A stretch of DNA of 64,000 nucleotides from Gavia stellata. Its lineage: Eukaryota; Chordata; Aves; Gaviiformes; Gaviidae. The position numbers and the translations under genes are program-made. Positions 37,335-49,133 of this stretch are shown here, in pieces; within the stretch, counting starts at the first letter, position 1; each line of letters begins with the position of its first letter. Below the pieces are notes generated by a model. That model was not told the DNA's origin, ran no database searches, and saw only the letters and a program-made list of their open reading frames with translations. The stretch is from NCBI RefSeq assembly GCF_030936135.1, contig NC_082595.1, positions 16,877,930 to 16,941,929 of the forward strand, in the 5' to 3' direction.

Positions 37335-38395
37335 AAACCATACAATCACAGAATTGCTCAAGTTGGAAGGGACTTCAGGAGGCTCTAGTTTAACCTCCTG
37401 TTCAAAGAAGGAGGAGGTCAGCTATAACATGAGAACAGGTTGCTCAGGGCTTTCGACGCCTGGGTCCTGAAAACCTGGTGACTGCACAATTTCTTTGGGC
37501 AATATTTGACTGTCCTCATGGTGAAAATGCTTTTCCTTATAGCCAGTCTGAACCTCTTTCATTTTAATTTATGTCCATTGTCTCTTGTCCTTCCACCATG
37601 CACTATGGTGAAAAGCCTGGCTCCACCTTCTTGTTAACCTCCTTGTAGGAACTGTCAGGCTGTTGTTTGTCCCCTACAAAGCCATCTCTTCTCCAGGCCA
37701 AACAAGCCCAGTTCTCTCAGCCTCTCCTCACAGGGCTCTAGCCCCCAACCATCTTGGTGGTCTCTGCTGAACTTGCTCCAATGTGCCAATGTTTTTCTTG
37801 CATTGGGGGTCCAAAACTCCAGAGTTTTGGAACCATTGGGGGTTCAGTACTCCAGTGCCATCTGAGTACCTAAGGAAGGGGGATAAACACATCTGTCAGC
37901 CTCCTGGCTGTGACTGTTAATACAGCCCAGAATGCCTTTGGCCGCCTTTGCTGCCAAGGCACACTGCTGGCTCATGCCCAGCTTGCTCTCTGCCTGGATC
38001 CCCAGATCCTTTTCTGCAGAGCTGCTCCCCTGCCCATCAGTCCCCAGCCTGTACTGCTGCAGGGGCTCTTCCTTCCCAAGTACAGGACTTTGCATTTGTC
38101 CTTGCTGAATTTCATAAGGTTCCTATCATCAGCCCATTTCTCCAGCCTGTCCAGGGCCCTCTGAATGGCAGTCCTGCACTCAAGCATATCAACAGGATAT
38201 GCTGTTTAAACAGGACAGGCTCCAAGACAGACCCCTGCAGTACCCCACTTGTTACCAGCCTGTTATATTATCCACTCCTCTCCAAGCCCGACCATCTAAA
38301 CCAGTTTTTTACTAGTGCTAGTCCACCCATCCAGACCATAACATCCTAACTTGAATACAAGAATACTGTGGTAGACAGCATCAAGCCTTGCTAAA
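37335..38395 (-). repeat. CR1 LINE, truncated and internally deleted
   Basis: Read on the - strand, this is the 3' part of a CR1 element, the dominant bird and reptile LINE. Reverse-transcriptase remnants are visible. One piece (38187-37972) contains DRLEKWADDRNLMKFSKDK, and a neighbouring frame (38095-37844) contains EKDLGIQAESKLGMSQQC. The element ends near 37340 with the typical 'caattctgtgattgt' type 3' end. Upstream, the fingers/palm part is visible around 38220-38390 (GVLQGSVLEPVLF-like coding), but the section holding the catalytic FADD box is missing between about 38190 and 38210. Frameshifts and the deletion make it inactive. Confidence 0.93.
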
Positions 38396-40004
38396 GTCAC
38401 GGTAAAATGCCTGCCAAAAAATCACCTATGAATAATAGCTACATATATTATATTTACCTCTATGTGTGTGTGTGTGCATGCACTTTTTGAAAACAGACTT
38501 GTGAACTACTGTGCAGTCACAGTCTAAAAGCCAGTCAGCACGGTAGTGAAGTGAATTTGTATCTTAGAATTCAACTTCTTGAACATATGCTCTGTTGTTT
38601 TCCACTTTATGGTTTTCCATTTTACCTTTGACCAGGACTTTTTAAAGCAACCATCTTTATCCTTACATCCAACTCCAGTCATGAGTCAAATGGGTCTCTG
38701 CATTTGACTGATGGAGCTACTATTCTCTAAAGTTTTTCCTTCCCCTAACTTCAAAGGAGTTCTAATCTTTTTAACCTCTGCTTTCCCCAGTAATGTCAAA
38801 CATATGGTCTACAGGAGATATGGACCACCAACAAAATCATGGGAAGCTCATGGACTGAGAAAATGGATGTGAATGAGACACTCCAGGAGAAAAGGATTGG
38901 CTCCATGCCTGGCCTGCCTAGGCTTGTCAACATAAGCAGTATGGATCTCAGGCACCATTCACTCTGTGTATATCCAGGCTTTAAACTTAAACCAGATCTC
39001 CAGCTTCAATCACCACGTCCTTGCTGCTGATGTTCAGCTCTGTCCTGTGCCTGTCATCTCATCTCCTGTTGTTTGGAGACGTAGCACGGAGAGAAGTTTT
39101 CCCCTGCAATTGCGAAATAGAAGTTGGGTGTGCTCCTCATCATCTCTTCTTGCTAGTAACATTATTTTTCTAATGAATTTAAGAATATGCTCTGAGAGCT
39201 TCTGGGTGCAGAGTGAGGCCATGCATGGAGGACGAGGGGGTGTGTGGCCATTTTTAAACAGGGTTGGGGAGCCCACTGCCTTTCAAAGCTTTGAGCCAAT
39301 CAAGGAGGATGGTGCCTAAGTGAGCTGTTCTGCTGCAAAATTGGAGTCATCTTCCACAGTATCTCAGTGGGTGCTACTGAACTCGGGTGCAGCCACACTC
39401 AAGACTGTTGTTCATAATGGACAACACGATACCACCCATGCCATGCTGAGGTACGTACTGACCTATACCTAGCTGGAGAGAGGAGACTTTCTGAACCTCT
39501 GTTCCCTCATCTGTTAGAGATCTCACATCCAGGTACTGACTCTAGCTAAAAAAGTTACACACAAAGGCCAGTGGCAGACTGGTGCTAGAACGCAGGCCTA
39601 CCCCCTCATTACAGTACACAAATTTCCAAAATCCCACGTTTGGGCAATTCTTCTAGCTTCCCCTCCTTGGACAATGTTAAGTATGTAATGACACCTGGCT
39701 GGATAACTTAGATGAAATTGTTTTTTTCAGACTGGCCTGTCAACTTGTGCCTGAAGCCCTATGTTGGGCAGTGTGCTGAGGCACTTGTCCAGGAGTCAGG
39801 CAGCACTACAGCAATGAAATAAAGCACGTGAAAATTACCATATGTGAAAAATGCAGAGGTTGGTATTGGTGTCTGACACAGCCAGTGCAGCTTGGGTGAG
39901 CGAATGGCTGGATGTTGTTTCTAGCTGATCTCCCACCCAAAGTGCACCGAGGACCTTTGTAAACATGCAGCTACCTCCTCCCAACAGTACTCATGTGAAT
40001 GTCA

Positions 40005-40100
40005 TGGTAATTATTATTTCCATTTGCCAAGAGGTGCAGTAACTAGCCTAAGGCAGTTCATAGGGCTGTGGTAAAGCCCAGTGTTGGGACTCCCGGACCC
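40005..40100 (-). repeat. MIR-like SINE relic
   Basis: The + text 'attattatttccatttgccaagaggtgcagtaactagcctaaggcagttcatagg', then 'gggactcccggacccc', matches the inverted MIR 3' half (the cell-balance-style 'cccattttacagat...actagcccaaggtcac' pattern). Confidence 0.55.
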
Positions 40101-40544
40101 CTGAATTTGCTGTGCAATGAAAGACAGAAATCCTTCCTTTACCAATTCTATGACACAGCACTCGGTGACAAGCAGGCAATTGCCTGAATGGTTTAATGAG
40201 CCCTCTGAAGCCCTGGAAAGAATGGTTGAACTTACTGTTGGATTTTCCCACCTTGTTTCCTGGCAGACGGGAAATCAAATCTCTTGTAATGATCTTAGCT
40301 GGGAACGTAGGTACTGCAGCCTGTTTTTTTATGCCAGTTATTTACCAAAATTGACTCCTGTCAGAGTGGGAAAGAAGGCGTTCTCATCGTGCAGCCTTCC
40401 TACCCATACAAGAATGTATTTGCGTGATGTAGTCACTGTCTTGAACCGGCTAATCCTCCTTCCCTTCCAGGATGGTGTCTGCACTGCGAGGTCTCAATGT
40501 CAGAGACACTGTTTTGCCAACAGCTGATGATGTTTCCCTGCGTT

Positions 40545-40630
40545 CAGGGAAGGGTCCTGCTCTTTACATGCTGAGGACTTGATGATCTTACAGGTCTTTG
40601 CCAACCTTAATGATTCTGTGATTCTGTGAC
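40545..40630 (+). repeat. CR1 3' end fragment
   Basis: The text 'cttgatgatcttacaggtctttgccaaccttaatgattctgtgattctgtga' is the standard CR1 tail, where 'cttccaacc...aatgattctatgattctatga' is the consensus. The octamer repeats at the end are intact. Only the last 60-80 bp are present, as is usual for 5'-truncated CR1 copies. Confidence 0.85.
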
Positions 40631-43600
40631 TGCAAATGCTGTCCTTGCTACTGCTGTGAAGTGAACATTGTGTACCTCTTGGACCTGGCATAGTGTCAGT
40701 CAGGAAGTCTTGGGAAGCCACAGGTGTTTACAACATGCCGTAGATACCGGCAGGTTTTGCTCCAGATGTGTGGCCCACAGCAGGAGTGAGAAGAGCCCCC
40801 GTTGCCCTGGCTGTCTGCAGAGTGTCTGCAACCCACAGCCCAGCCGGTGTTGCCATGGTCACACTGTCTGCCCTGGGCCTGCGCATTCTGATCGCTTCAG
40901 TGAAAATAATTTGATGCACTCAGCGGAGATGTGGGGTTTGCAGTTACCACACCCACCCGCACAGATACACACGCTCCTGCAACCATCTTCTTTGTGCCAC
41001 GGTTTCAGTAAGCGAGCAGACAAGTCTGGTTGTAAGACACAGTGGCGTGTCAGCCAGCGGGGATGGTTACAAACGTGGCTTTCTCCGGCTTTGCTTAACA
41101 AGACCTCCTCCTGCTGCTTGGAACAATATGTTGTTACCACAACACGACATCTAGTTAAGAAAAGAAAGCCAAACACAATCCACCCAACTTCAAAACTTCC
41201 CCCTTCCCTTCACCAACAGATTTTTCTCGTCAGGTTCAAATTATTTGCCAATGAGTGCTGGAAAAAGCCATTCCTCTGGTTTGGCCTGTATTTATTTGCT
41301 GCCCAAAATCAACAGAAGGTATTTCTGGGAAGCGAGCATCAGGGGGTGCAAGAAAATGGCATTGGCCTGTAGTAAAATTAAGGCTAGCTTCTTCGAGAGT
41401 TGGGCCGTGGTGGTGGTTATTTTGTACTACTCCATTGCGGCTCCGCTTCCTGGGCTGATATGTCCAGGCTGCATGCTGTAATTTCAGTTTTTGGTCAACT
41501 GAGAGCAAAATCCCAGAAGCCACAGGCAGCACTACCCAGCCTCAGTGGGCAGGCTGGCTGGGTCAGCTCTCCGCACCTTAGCCCATAGGTGAGGTACGCT
41601 GGGAGGGCAGCGAGATAGACACTTGGTGCTTGTGCTTGCTCTTAATACTGCTCTTGAGGGACTCTGCTACACGTTTGCATGGGAGACAGGTAGTGGATGA
41701 GTGTTGTACAGAACTTCAGTCTCCCAGTCTGTCAAGCTTGAAAGTTTTTCCAGCTTTCAATTTTGTCTAGAGTTTCTCTCTTAAGACTCCCCCCTTCTTC
41801 AAACGGAGCCTCAACTCTGGCTGGGTCCCAGAGATAGATACCAAATGGCGCTTTTTTCCCTTTCTTTTGCTCTTTCTTCCTTCTCATGAAGCTGGCAGAC
41901 TCTCCAAACACACATCCAACCAACGCACAGTGCATTCAAAAACAGGCCATCTGGCTGAGCACTTCTTGAGAATGAGAAGACAAGAAAAACAACCCTCTTG
42001 GAGCTGGCAGCCGAAAGGCAGGCAGCCCGTACGTGGACTTGATCTCGTGGTGCAATCCAAGAGCCGTCCAATCCAAGGGCACTGCAAAAAAGCTCTTTCC
42101 TAATGAGCAGAATACGGCTGTCTCCAGAAGCGGCTCCAAGTCAACAATTTGAGTGGGATGCTGTAACTCTCCTCGCTGCACATGTGCTCATTAATTAAAG
42201 CCACTTTGGAAGATGCCCCTGACACCCCCGCCGGGGCTGCCAGCCTACCCTCCCCGAAATCCTGCTTGCTGCTCTGCAGCCCTCTGCTGGGCAGGGACCT
42301 GCAGATCCCCAGGGGAAGGACAGGACCATCAGCATCCAGCTCTTAACCGCAAAACGGACCCGTTGCGTCAGCGGTGTACAGCTGCGCGGGGAGTAGAGCA
42401 CTGGAAGGAAGTTGCACTCCATTTGCTTTGCTGTCGTTTTTCTCCCCTCCGAGTTTGGTAACAGCCAGAGTGCTCCAGGCATAAAACCACTCTGGGCAGG
42501 TCAGCAAGATGAGGGAAGTGAGCTGAGCAACCCAATATTGCAATTCTTAGCTATTTTTCTGATGATTAAGGACTGGGTTCACAAAATCAGGGTGGCTGAG
42601 GTGAACGCAGAGCTATCAGTAGCCAAATCCCTCAACAGTAGGACAGGGAGCACTCAGTGAAATTAGCAGAAGACGAGTTTAAAACAGATTAAAGAAATTA
42701 CATCACATTAGGCAGAGAACTTCTGGAAGTTGCTGGCCCAGCAGGCTGCAGAGCATCAGTAGGCTCAAAGTGGGATTAGACAAATTTGCAGACAACAGGT
42801 CCATAGACAGACACTAAAGGGAACAGGCAGGATGTATAATCTAGCATCCCAATCCAAAAAAGGTGAATGCTGAGGAAACACAAGGGAGAGGGAAATGTCC
42901 AGGCCTGTGTGCTTTCCCTGGATAGTCTCTCACCTTGTCCCAGTCGGGAGCTGAGTGCTGGGTGGGGAGAATCGCTGCTCTGGCCCAGAAGGGCCGTTCT
43001 TCAGTTTTTATTGTAGGATTCAGTCCCTGTGCCAGCCTGATCTGAAGGTCATGTGAACAGATTGTTGCCTCTTTAAATTACCAGAAGGAAGCTAGAATCT
43101 GATTTTTCTCGGAAAGCTGGATTTGTGGAACATGTTTCCGTGAACGTTAACAGTCACCAGCCCTGGCTTAATCTGTTTGGTCTCCCAGTTGTTACATTTC
43201 ACACAGTGACCGGTGATTCATTTGACCCTTTATCTTCTCACTTGGGATGTCCTTGTTTCTGCACCTGCCCCTTTAGTACTGATGGGAGCCAGGACAGCTC
43301 AGCCTTTGGCAGATCATATAGCTACATCTCAGCTCTGTGTGCGTAGGTTTCCAATGGCTAGTTACAGCTCTGCCTCTCCGGATGGCTGTTTCTCACGTTT
43401 CTGCTGTGGCTTCTTGCATGCAGTTGTGTTTCCAAGGTGAGGGACTAAAGCTCTTGATCTTTTTACTTTATTAACTCAAGAGTAGAGTTCTGTAAGTGAA
43501 AAATTGCTTACTTATCTTGAAAAATTATGACAAATTATGACAGCACCAATGCAGGTCCTTAGGAGCTCTGTGTTTCTTGCCACTAAGGTGTCAGAGACAT

Positions 43601-43974
43601 TAAGTGCCTCTTCCTTTTATCAACATGCGATTTAGTTGTCCCCAACTGACAAAGGTGAGGCCTAAAATTGAGATTTTGCATCGTTATCTTTTTAAACCCA
43701 CTGCTTTATAAGCTTTAACAACGACAGGGAGATGTTCCTAACCTGTAAAGTAAATAAAAAATAGGGATTTGATGGAGTCAAATATGCCCCTTCTTTGGTG
43801 CTGACTTATTTCAAACACGGGTGGCTAGTTCAGAAAAACCTGGAGGTGACAAGGGATAGAGACCTGTACTAGATCAGAGCAAAGTGCAGCAGTGCAATTG
43901 CTAAATCATACCAGAAAGAATGTAAAGAGTAACTGGGAAGCTTCAGTGTGGAAAAAAATGAGGAAAGGGGCACA

Positions 43975-44185
43975 ACAAATTAGAAGGGACCTCTGGGTCA
44001 TTGAATCGACTCCTCTGCTGGCATGATATCCCCCAACTGATAAAGATCTGTCTTCAAACAGTGAAGTTTTTTATGCCCATTGTTCTTCTTTGGAGGTTAT
44101 TCTGAACTTCACTCTGCTGTTGTTTTGAAAGTTTCTGCGAGTTTGCAGCCTGAATTTATTTATGACCAGTGTATGCCTGGTTTAA
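43975..44185 (-). repeat. Diverged CR1-type LINE fragment
   Basis: The + text begins 'aattagaagggacctctgggtcattgaatcgactcctctgctgg'. This matches the reverse complement of the CR1 3' region, in the same orientation as the element at 37.3-38.4 kb. The right border is uncertain. Confidence 0.6.
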
Positions 44186-44321
44186 GACCTTTCCTTTTTT
44201 AAAATCTAACCTGCTATTAGCCACATTTAGTAAAAGTTTTAGGGCATAATTCATGTCCTACAAATATGTGTGTTCTGTTATGCTAACATTGTCCCTTTTC
44301 TTTTTTATTTTTAACTTACAG

Positions 44322-44427
44322 GAAAGCAGAATAATATGCAAAGACAAGATGAAACAGATGTTTCAGGTCTACACTACAATTCAGACAGAAATTTAAATCA
44401 GCTGAAGACATCAGAACAAAATGCTTT
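44322..44427 (+). other. Candidate internal exon of an unassigned gene
   Basis: A 106-nt segment sits between a strong acceptor (ttttctttttta...acttacag) and the donor GTAAGTG. One frame is open throughout (two leading bases, 34 codons, two trailing bases) and includes KQNNMQRQDETDVSGLHYNS and NLNQLKTSEQNA. It is polar and rich in Gln and Asn, and I recognise no domain. Its phases do not join directly to the candidate exons at 23922 or 49776, so intermediate exons would be needed if they belong together. It may also be a non-coding RNA exon or a chance find. Confidence 0.3.
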
Positions 44428-47400
44428 GTAAGTGTTTCTGTGCTATCAGTTACTCAAGGGATAGTTACAGGTAATACGCCTTTCAGTACATACTGCTTCC
44501 TTTACAGCCTTTGATGTGATCTTGTGAAAGGCAGATTCCCTTCAGGAATGTGCTCTGAGGTCTGAGGCAAGTCAGCTGCAGCTCTGGGAGCGTGGAGTTT
44601 CCAGAAACCAGGTTCCAAACTTGCTTGAGATGTTTTTGTAAACAGCACTGATGACAAAGAGAGAAGAATACCTGGGTATATTCTCATCATACTGAGAATA
44701 CCGAGCGAGTATCAGCTGTGCTGTTGGGAGTGTCATTTGTGCCTTATATTCCAATAAAACGAATTAAGTTTTCTTCAGGTTGATGCCAAAATTAGATGTA
44801 GAGAATGTCCAAACCATCACCAGTGAAAAGGATGCCAGTTGGAACACTTTTCTAGTGAAAAAATGGGTCTTGAGAGAACAGATATTTTCATAGAAAGTGT
44901 TCGCTGACCTCCAAATGTGCCCCCCTCTCATAAACACAAAAGCCTTAAAAGCAAAAGAGATTTTATTGTTGGCAGTTTGGGGATTATTCCCCTCCCTTTC
45001 CCCCAGCGTTTTCCAATGGAAAATATTCAGGGTTTGGGTTTTCAGCCCTTTGCTGAAATGTCAACATTTTCCAAAGAGTGAAGGAGGGGAAAAGAGAAGA
45101 AAAGAAAAACATGTTCTGACCAGCTCCAGTTAGAGCCAAGTGGCTCAGTCCTGGATTTGGTCAGGGAAGTATGCTGGAGGGGAGAAAATGGGAGTGTCTT
45201 GGTTCCACGCACAGCCTGGCTGGGCTGAGGGCTGTGTATCACGATCCATTCCTATGAGTCATTCTGGCCGACATTTCGCCAGGGGAGTGTGTGTAGTGGC
45301 TTTTAAGCACTTCAGGTCAGTATGTTAGTTGCAAACACTGCCTTGCTGCTTTGCCATGGCCACTTCAGCTCTCTGTGCATGTGTGGGATGCACACAGGTA
45401 CACTCTGTTTGAGTTCAAGTCTTCCAATATTTCCATGATGCCTTTAACTCACAGAGACAACAATAACACCTGGCACCTATCCAGACCTGAGAATTCAGCT
45501 CTCGCCCATTCATAAAAGAGGAGAAAGGAGAAAAATGGCATGTGCCTGTAAACATACATGATTGTCTGGGTCCTCTGCCCTGGTGACACTGTCTTGTGCT
45601 GTGCAATGGCTGGAATTTAGCCTTTGAAAGCCCCGGCCAGCTATGGACAGGCTGGTCCTAGGTAGACAGAAATGCTGGAAGAGCCACCTTAAAGGCTGCT
45701 AAACTACACATGCACATGCATGCGCCATCCTGCTTCTGGGGGAAAAGGAGTGGCTTCATTTCCCCGAAGTGTTGCTGATCCCCAGCTGCCTGCTCAGCCT
45801 CCGGAAAGCTGTCCCAGCACTTGGGCACCTTCAAATCTGAGGAAGACAAGGGCCATCTTTGCTTCCAAGGTGTCTCCCACAGCTGCAGTGGGGGAGCTGG
45901 TAGATGGATGCATACCCAGGCTAGGTCTTTGTCCCCCTCTAGTGACTCGACTGCAGAAGAAGTTTTCTGAGTCCTATTCCCTCCAAGCAAGATGGTCATT
46001 ATTTTAGGCTAGGATGTTGAATGGTTTCCTTTCTGAAGGCCAGTAGGACATCTAAGCACCACTAGCAGGTCATACATTTATACACACGCGGACATTATCC
46101 ATTACAAACGTAAACAGTAATTAGGAGCTTGACATTCTTCTCTAACAGGCCACGTGTACCTGCTTTCCTCCCATGGAGGACGGCAGTCACAGGCTTCAAA
46201 TGACAGCCCATGCTTAGTCCTCCAGGAGACCCAGCTAGGGCCACTGTTACCAGTGCAAACGCACATGCTCCTGATCTCTTGTAACCAAACACTTGCTGAG
46301 TCACAGCCCAGTCACCCATACCCTTAGCAAGTCGCGTCAGCCATCTGTCACCAGCACATCCTCCTCACTGCACAGTGACTCCGTGGGGAAAACAACAGGA
46401 GGCAGATTATGTTCTGCTGAGGAGCCAGGCTCTCCTGCGTCTTGACTCTGAGTAACCCCTGGATTGCCTTCTAACCGGTGGTGAAGCCTTTGGCTCCTCT
46501 TAGTTTGGTGCTTTGTCAGGGAGGAAAGTGACATTCAGGTTCAAACGCTGAAAGCTTTGCCTGACTAATGAGTGACTCCAAACAAAGCCAACTCAGGCAA
46601 GACATGGATAGCATTGTGCAAAATGTCCCTCCTACAGCCAGATCATCTACATGGCCCTCCACACTGGTGTTCTCCTCCAACCAGTGTTTAGCACCAAAAT
46701 ACAGAGTGCCCTGTTTCCTAAGGCCTTGTCCCACCTACCCTGTCAGCTAAAGGCTACAAGAGCAACGTTGTTGTGTTTCCTGTCCTAATTAACCCTCATG
46801 TTTTCCCAGGTTCAGCCCGTGTGCTCAAGGTGCAGCCCCGGAGGGCACAGCCCAAGAGATGGGATGGCGTCCCGCTGTGTGCCTGCATTCCCAACCAGAT
46901 GAGGCACTGCCCACATACCCCCCAGGTGGGGGCTGGGGGGGGTGCGGGTGTAAGTAGCTTGGGGTGGGGATTCACACAGGGTTTCACAAACCTAGACCCC
47001 CACGCTGCTTACCGCAACCTCCCCGGCGGGGGCTCCCTGGCCTCTTCTCTCATGTGCTTGAAAATCTGTTTTCTCCACGAGCATCCTGAGGGACAAATCA
47101 CGCACACCAGCAATATGACCATCCTACTTTACCCTAAGGCAATGAAAGAGTGTGGAGTGGATGTGGCCTTTTTTGTTCTGGAGGAAAAAAGTGAACTCAA
47201 TGCCAGGCACAGATCCCAGGCTGTATAGTTCAAATCGCACTCAGAGCACATAATTCCCATTTGTGTTTGTGTGCACGCAGGGGAAGGGTGGGGGTTGGCG
47301 GGGGGGTGTGAATATAAGAATGTAATTGTCATAATTTAATCCAAAACTACTTCTTGGAAGAAAAAAAAAAAAACAGGCCAACACAAAACAGCATGTTCAG

Positions 47401-47506
47401 TTATAAACACCACATGAAAGAGCCGTATTATGTTCTACTTGGTAACTGACATTGAATGTTAACATTCTCAGCTGCCCACTACTGGGCAAAGGCCTTTCCA
47501 ACACTC

Positions 47507-47518
47507 CCCCCCCCCCCC
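47507..47518. repeat. Poly-C run (about 12 nt)
   Basis: A run of C residues directly before 'aaacaaaagcccccagcc'. It is simple sequence with no other meaning seen. Confidence 0.85.
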
Positions 47519-48805
47519 AAACAAAAGCCCCCAGCCAAACTGCGGCGCAGATACCAATTTCTGAGGCCACAGCAAAATTCCACATAGAAAGTTCATTATG
47601 GGCAGAGGAGGCAGGCTGGTAGACGGGGCGGCACGGAGCAGATAGCTACAGCCATCTGGGGCTGCGGGCGCTCCCAGCTGCGCTGGGGAGAGCGCACGCA
47701 CATCTCCTGCACGGCCATAAAACAGTTGGCCTGTGCCGTGTGAGCCGCAGAGGGTCTTCTCCCCCCAGATTTCCTATAACGGCCCCGTGTATTCCCGGAG
47801 CAGTGGGCCTTGCTGGCACCGTGGCGGCTGCTCTCTGATCGACTTGGGCGCGCGGCGGGCTGGAAGCAGTAGCAGCCAGCAGGAGTGGTGTCAGGGCCTC
47901 TGTGCCCTTCCCTTCTCCTCCCAGGCCTTCAGCTGGAGTGAGTCATGTGGTGTAAAGGAAGCACAGTCATTCTGGCTTGGATCCTCAGGGGCGCTTACCT
48001 ACTTAACTCCGGATGGCACTGCACCCCTCAAAAAGCACCCGGGAACACCAGAGACCTGGTAATTCACTCGGTATTACTTCTCTCCCTCTGGGGGATTCAC
48101 CAGGCAGAATCGCCCTTCCTGCCTGTGAGACCAGGAGGCAACAAGGAAACTCCCTCCAAATCCTCACTCTCCCCTACCGTGGGGGTGGTTGCAGTCTTGT
48201 CCTAACTAGAAGCTCCGCAAATCATCTGCTGGAGTCGTTGCAATAGGATATCACAAAATAAATGCCTTCTGCTTGAAGAATATGGTTTTCAGCTTCACAT
48301 TAACCTTTATTTTTCATGGGGCTGAGTGACATTATTAGCACCCATGCCTACTGCTGAAGTGAAGCATCTTTGTTGTAGCGTGGGTGGGAGATGGGTTATC
48401 GTCAATATGGAGCAGATCTAGAGAATGGCTTCTGTTATTTACTTTTTTTCTGGTTTTGTAGGACGTATGACACCGTTTAACAAAGATCTGCTTAGCAGAA
48501 GCCAATTAAAATCTGAATTGTCACCCAGGCACCCTTGGGAGATTTTCCTTGCTTCAGCTGCACCCAGCACACTGCCATTTCATCGGTCCCGTGCCGTGCT
48601 CCGAGGGGACAGTCAAAAACAACGAAAGGCAAAACACTTGTTTGCCGCCTATCAATGGAGGGGACCTCCCTGTTATGCCCCAAGAAGGTATTCTATGGTG
48701 TAAGGTGGAAAGAGGATAAGCAAAACTTCTCCTTGCACTGTGACATCCCCGGGATAAACGCTCCAGCCTTCGCAGCCTTTTGCCCCGGGGACGGCCGGGG
48801 CCGCG

Positions 48806-48809
48806 AAAA
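48806..48809 (-). terminator. RNA polymerase III terminator of tRNA-Sec
   Basis: AAAA on the + strand, which is TTTT on the - strand, beginning 23 nt after the tRNA 3' end in GC-rich context. This is the simple T-run expected for pol III. Confidence 0.75.
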
Positions 48810-48831
48810 GGCGACGTCCCGCCGCGACACC

Positions 48832-48918
48832 CGCCCGAAAGGTGGAATTGAACCACTCTGTCGCTAGACAGCTACAGGTTTGAAGCCTGCACCCCAGACC
48901 ACTGAGGGTCATCCGGGC
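48832..48918 (-). tRNA. Selenocysteine tRNA, anticodon UCA
   Basis: This 87-nt gene encodes the tRNA that is charged with Ser, converted through phosphoseryl-tRNA to Sec, and used to read in-frame UGA codons in selenoprotein mRNAs that have a SECIS element. Read on the - strand, it starts GCCCGGATGACCCTCAGTGG, has the anticodon TCA (+ strand 48881-48883) in a loop flanked by GCAGGCT and AACCTGT, and has the long variable arm (TAGCTGTCTAGCGACAGA). The T arm includes the internal B box GGTTCAATTCC, and the 3' end is CTTTCGGGCG with a G discriminator. The long acceptor stem, the six-pair D stem (CCTCAG with CTGGGG) and the length fit the eukaryotic 9/4 fold of tRNA-Sec. From memory, it differs from the human gene by a single T-to-C near position 12. 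No sign of pseudogene decay. Vertebrates usually have one functional copy, so this is probably that copy. Confidence 0.98.
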
Positions 48919-48943
48919 AACTATCTATCGCCGATCGCCTGCC

Positions 48944-48951
48944 TATATAAA
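48944..48951 (-). promoter_or_regulatory. TATA box of tRNA-Sec
   Basis: TTTATATA on the - strand, located 26-33 bp upstream of the tRNA 5' end. Vertebrate tRNA-Sec genes use an external, U6-like pol III promoter with a TATA box in this position, and this site fits. Confidence 0.9.
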
Positions 48952-48966
48952 CCCCAATCTCTCTGC

Positions 48967-48986
48967 CGCCCTAAGGGCAAGGTGAG
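48967..48986 (-). promoter_or_regulatory. Proximal sequence element (PSE) of tRNA-Sec
   Basis: On the - strand the stretch starts CTCACCTTGCCCTTAGGGC. It covers about -49 to -68 relative to the tRNA, with about 15 bp between it and the TATA box. The CTCACC start and the spacing are those of the SNAPc-binding PSE. The exact borders are inferred from the position. Confidence 0.7.
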
Positions 48987-49125
48987 GCGTGCTCTGCCCA
49001 AAAGGATGCACCTCCGCCCGTTCCCGGTGCGGAAACCTCCCGCGCTGGGTGGAGGGTGCTGCCGTGCGGGAGGGGAGCGGGGGGATGCAGCCTCCGCTGC
49101 CGGCCCAGAAGCGCCCGGGCGCTGT

Positions 49126-49133
49126 ATGCAAAT
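49126..49133 (-). promoter_or_regulatory. Octamer element (distal activator) of tRNA-Sec
   Basis: ATGCAAAT on the + strand, which is ATTTGCAT on the - strand, about 208-215 bp upstream of the tRNA. A perfect Oct-1 octamer near -200 is the hallmark of distal elements in snRNA-type promoters. A neighbouring Staf/ZNF143 site is expected in this family. Only a weak candidate (cccagaagcgcc, near 49105) was seen. Confidence 0.75.

Larger units (their letters stand above)
38396..48750. other. Gene-poor stretch between the CR1 and the tRNA-Sec CpG island
   Basis: No gene could be named here. It holds a 234-codon open frame at 40668-41372 (+) without recognisable domains, small CR1 and MIR-like pieces near 40 and 44 kb, one exon-like segment at 44322, a C run at about 47507-47518, and otherwise unique sequence. 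Confidence 0.5.
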
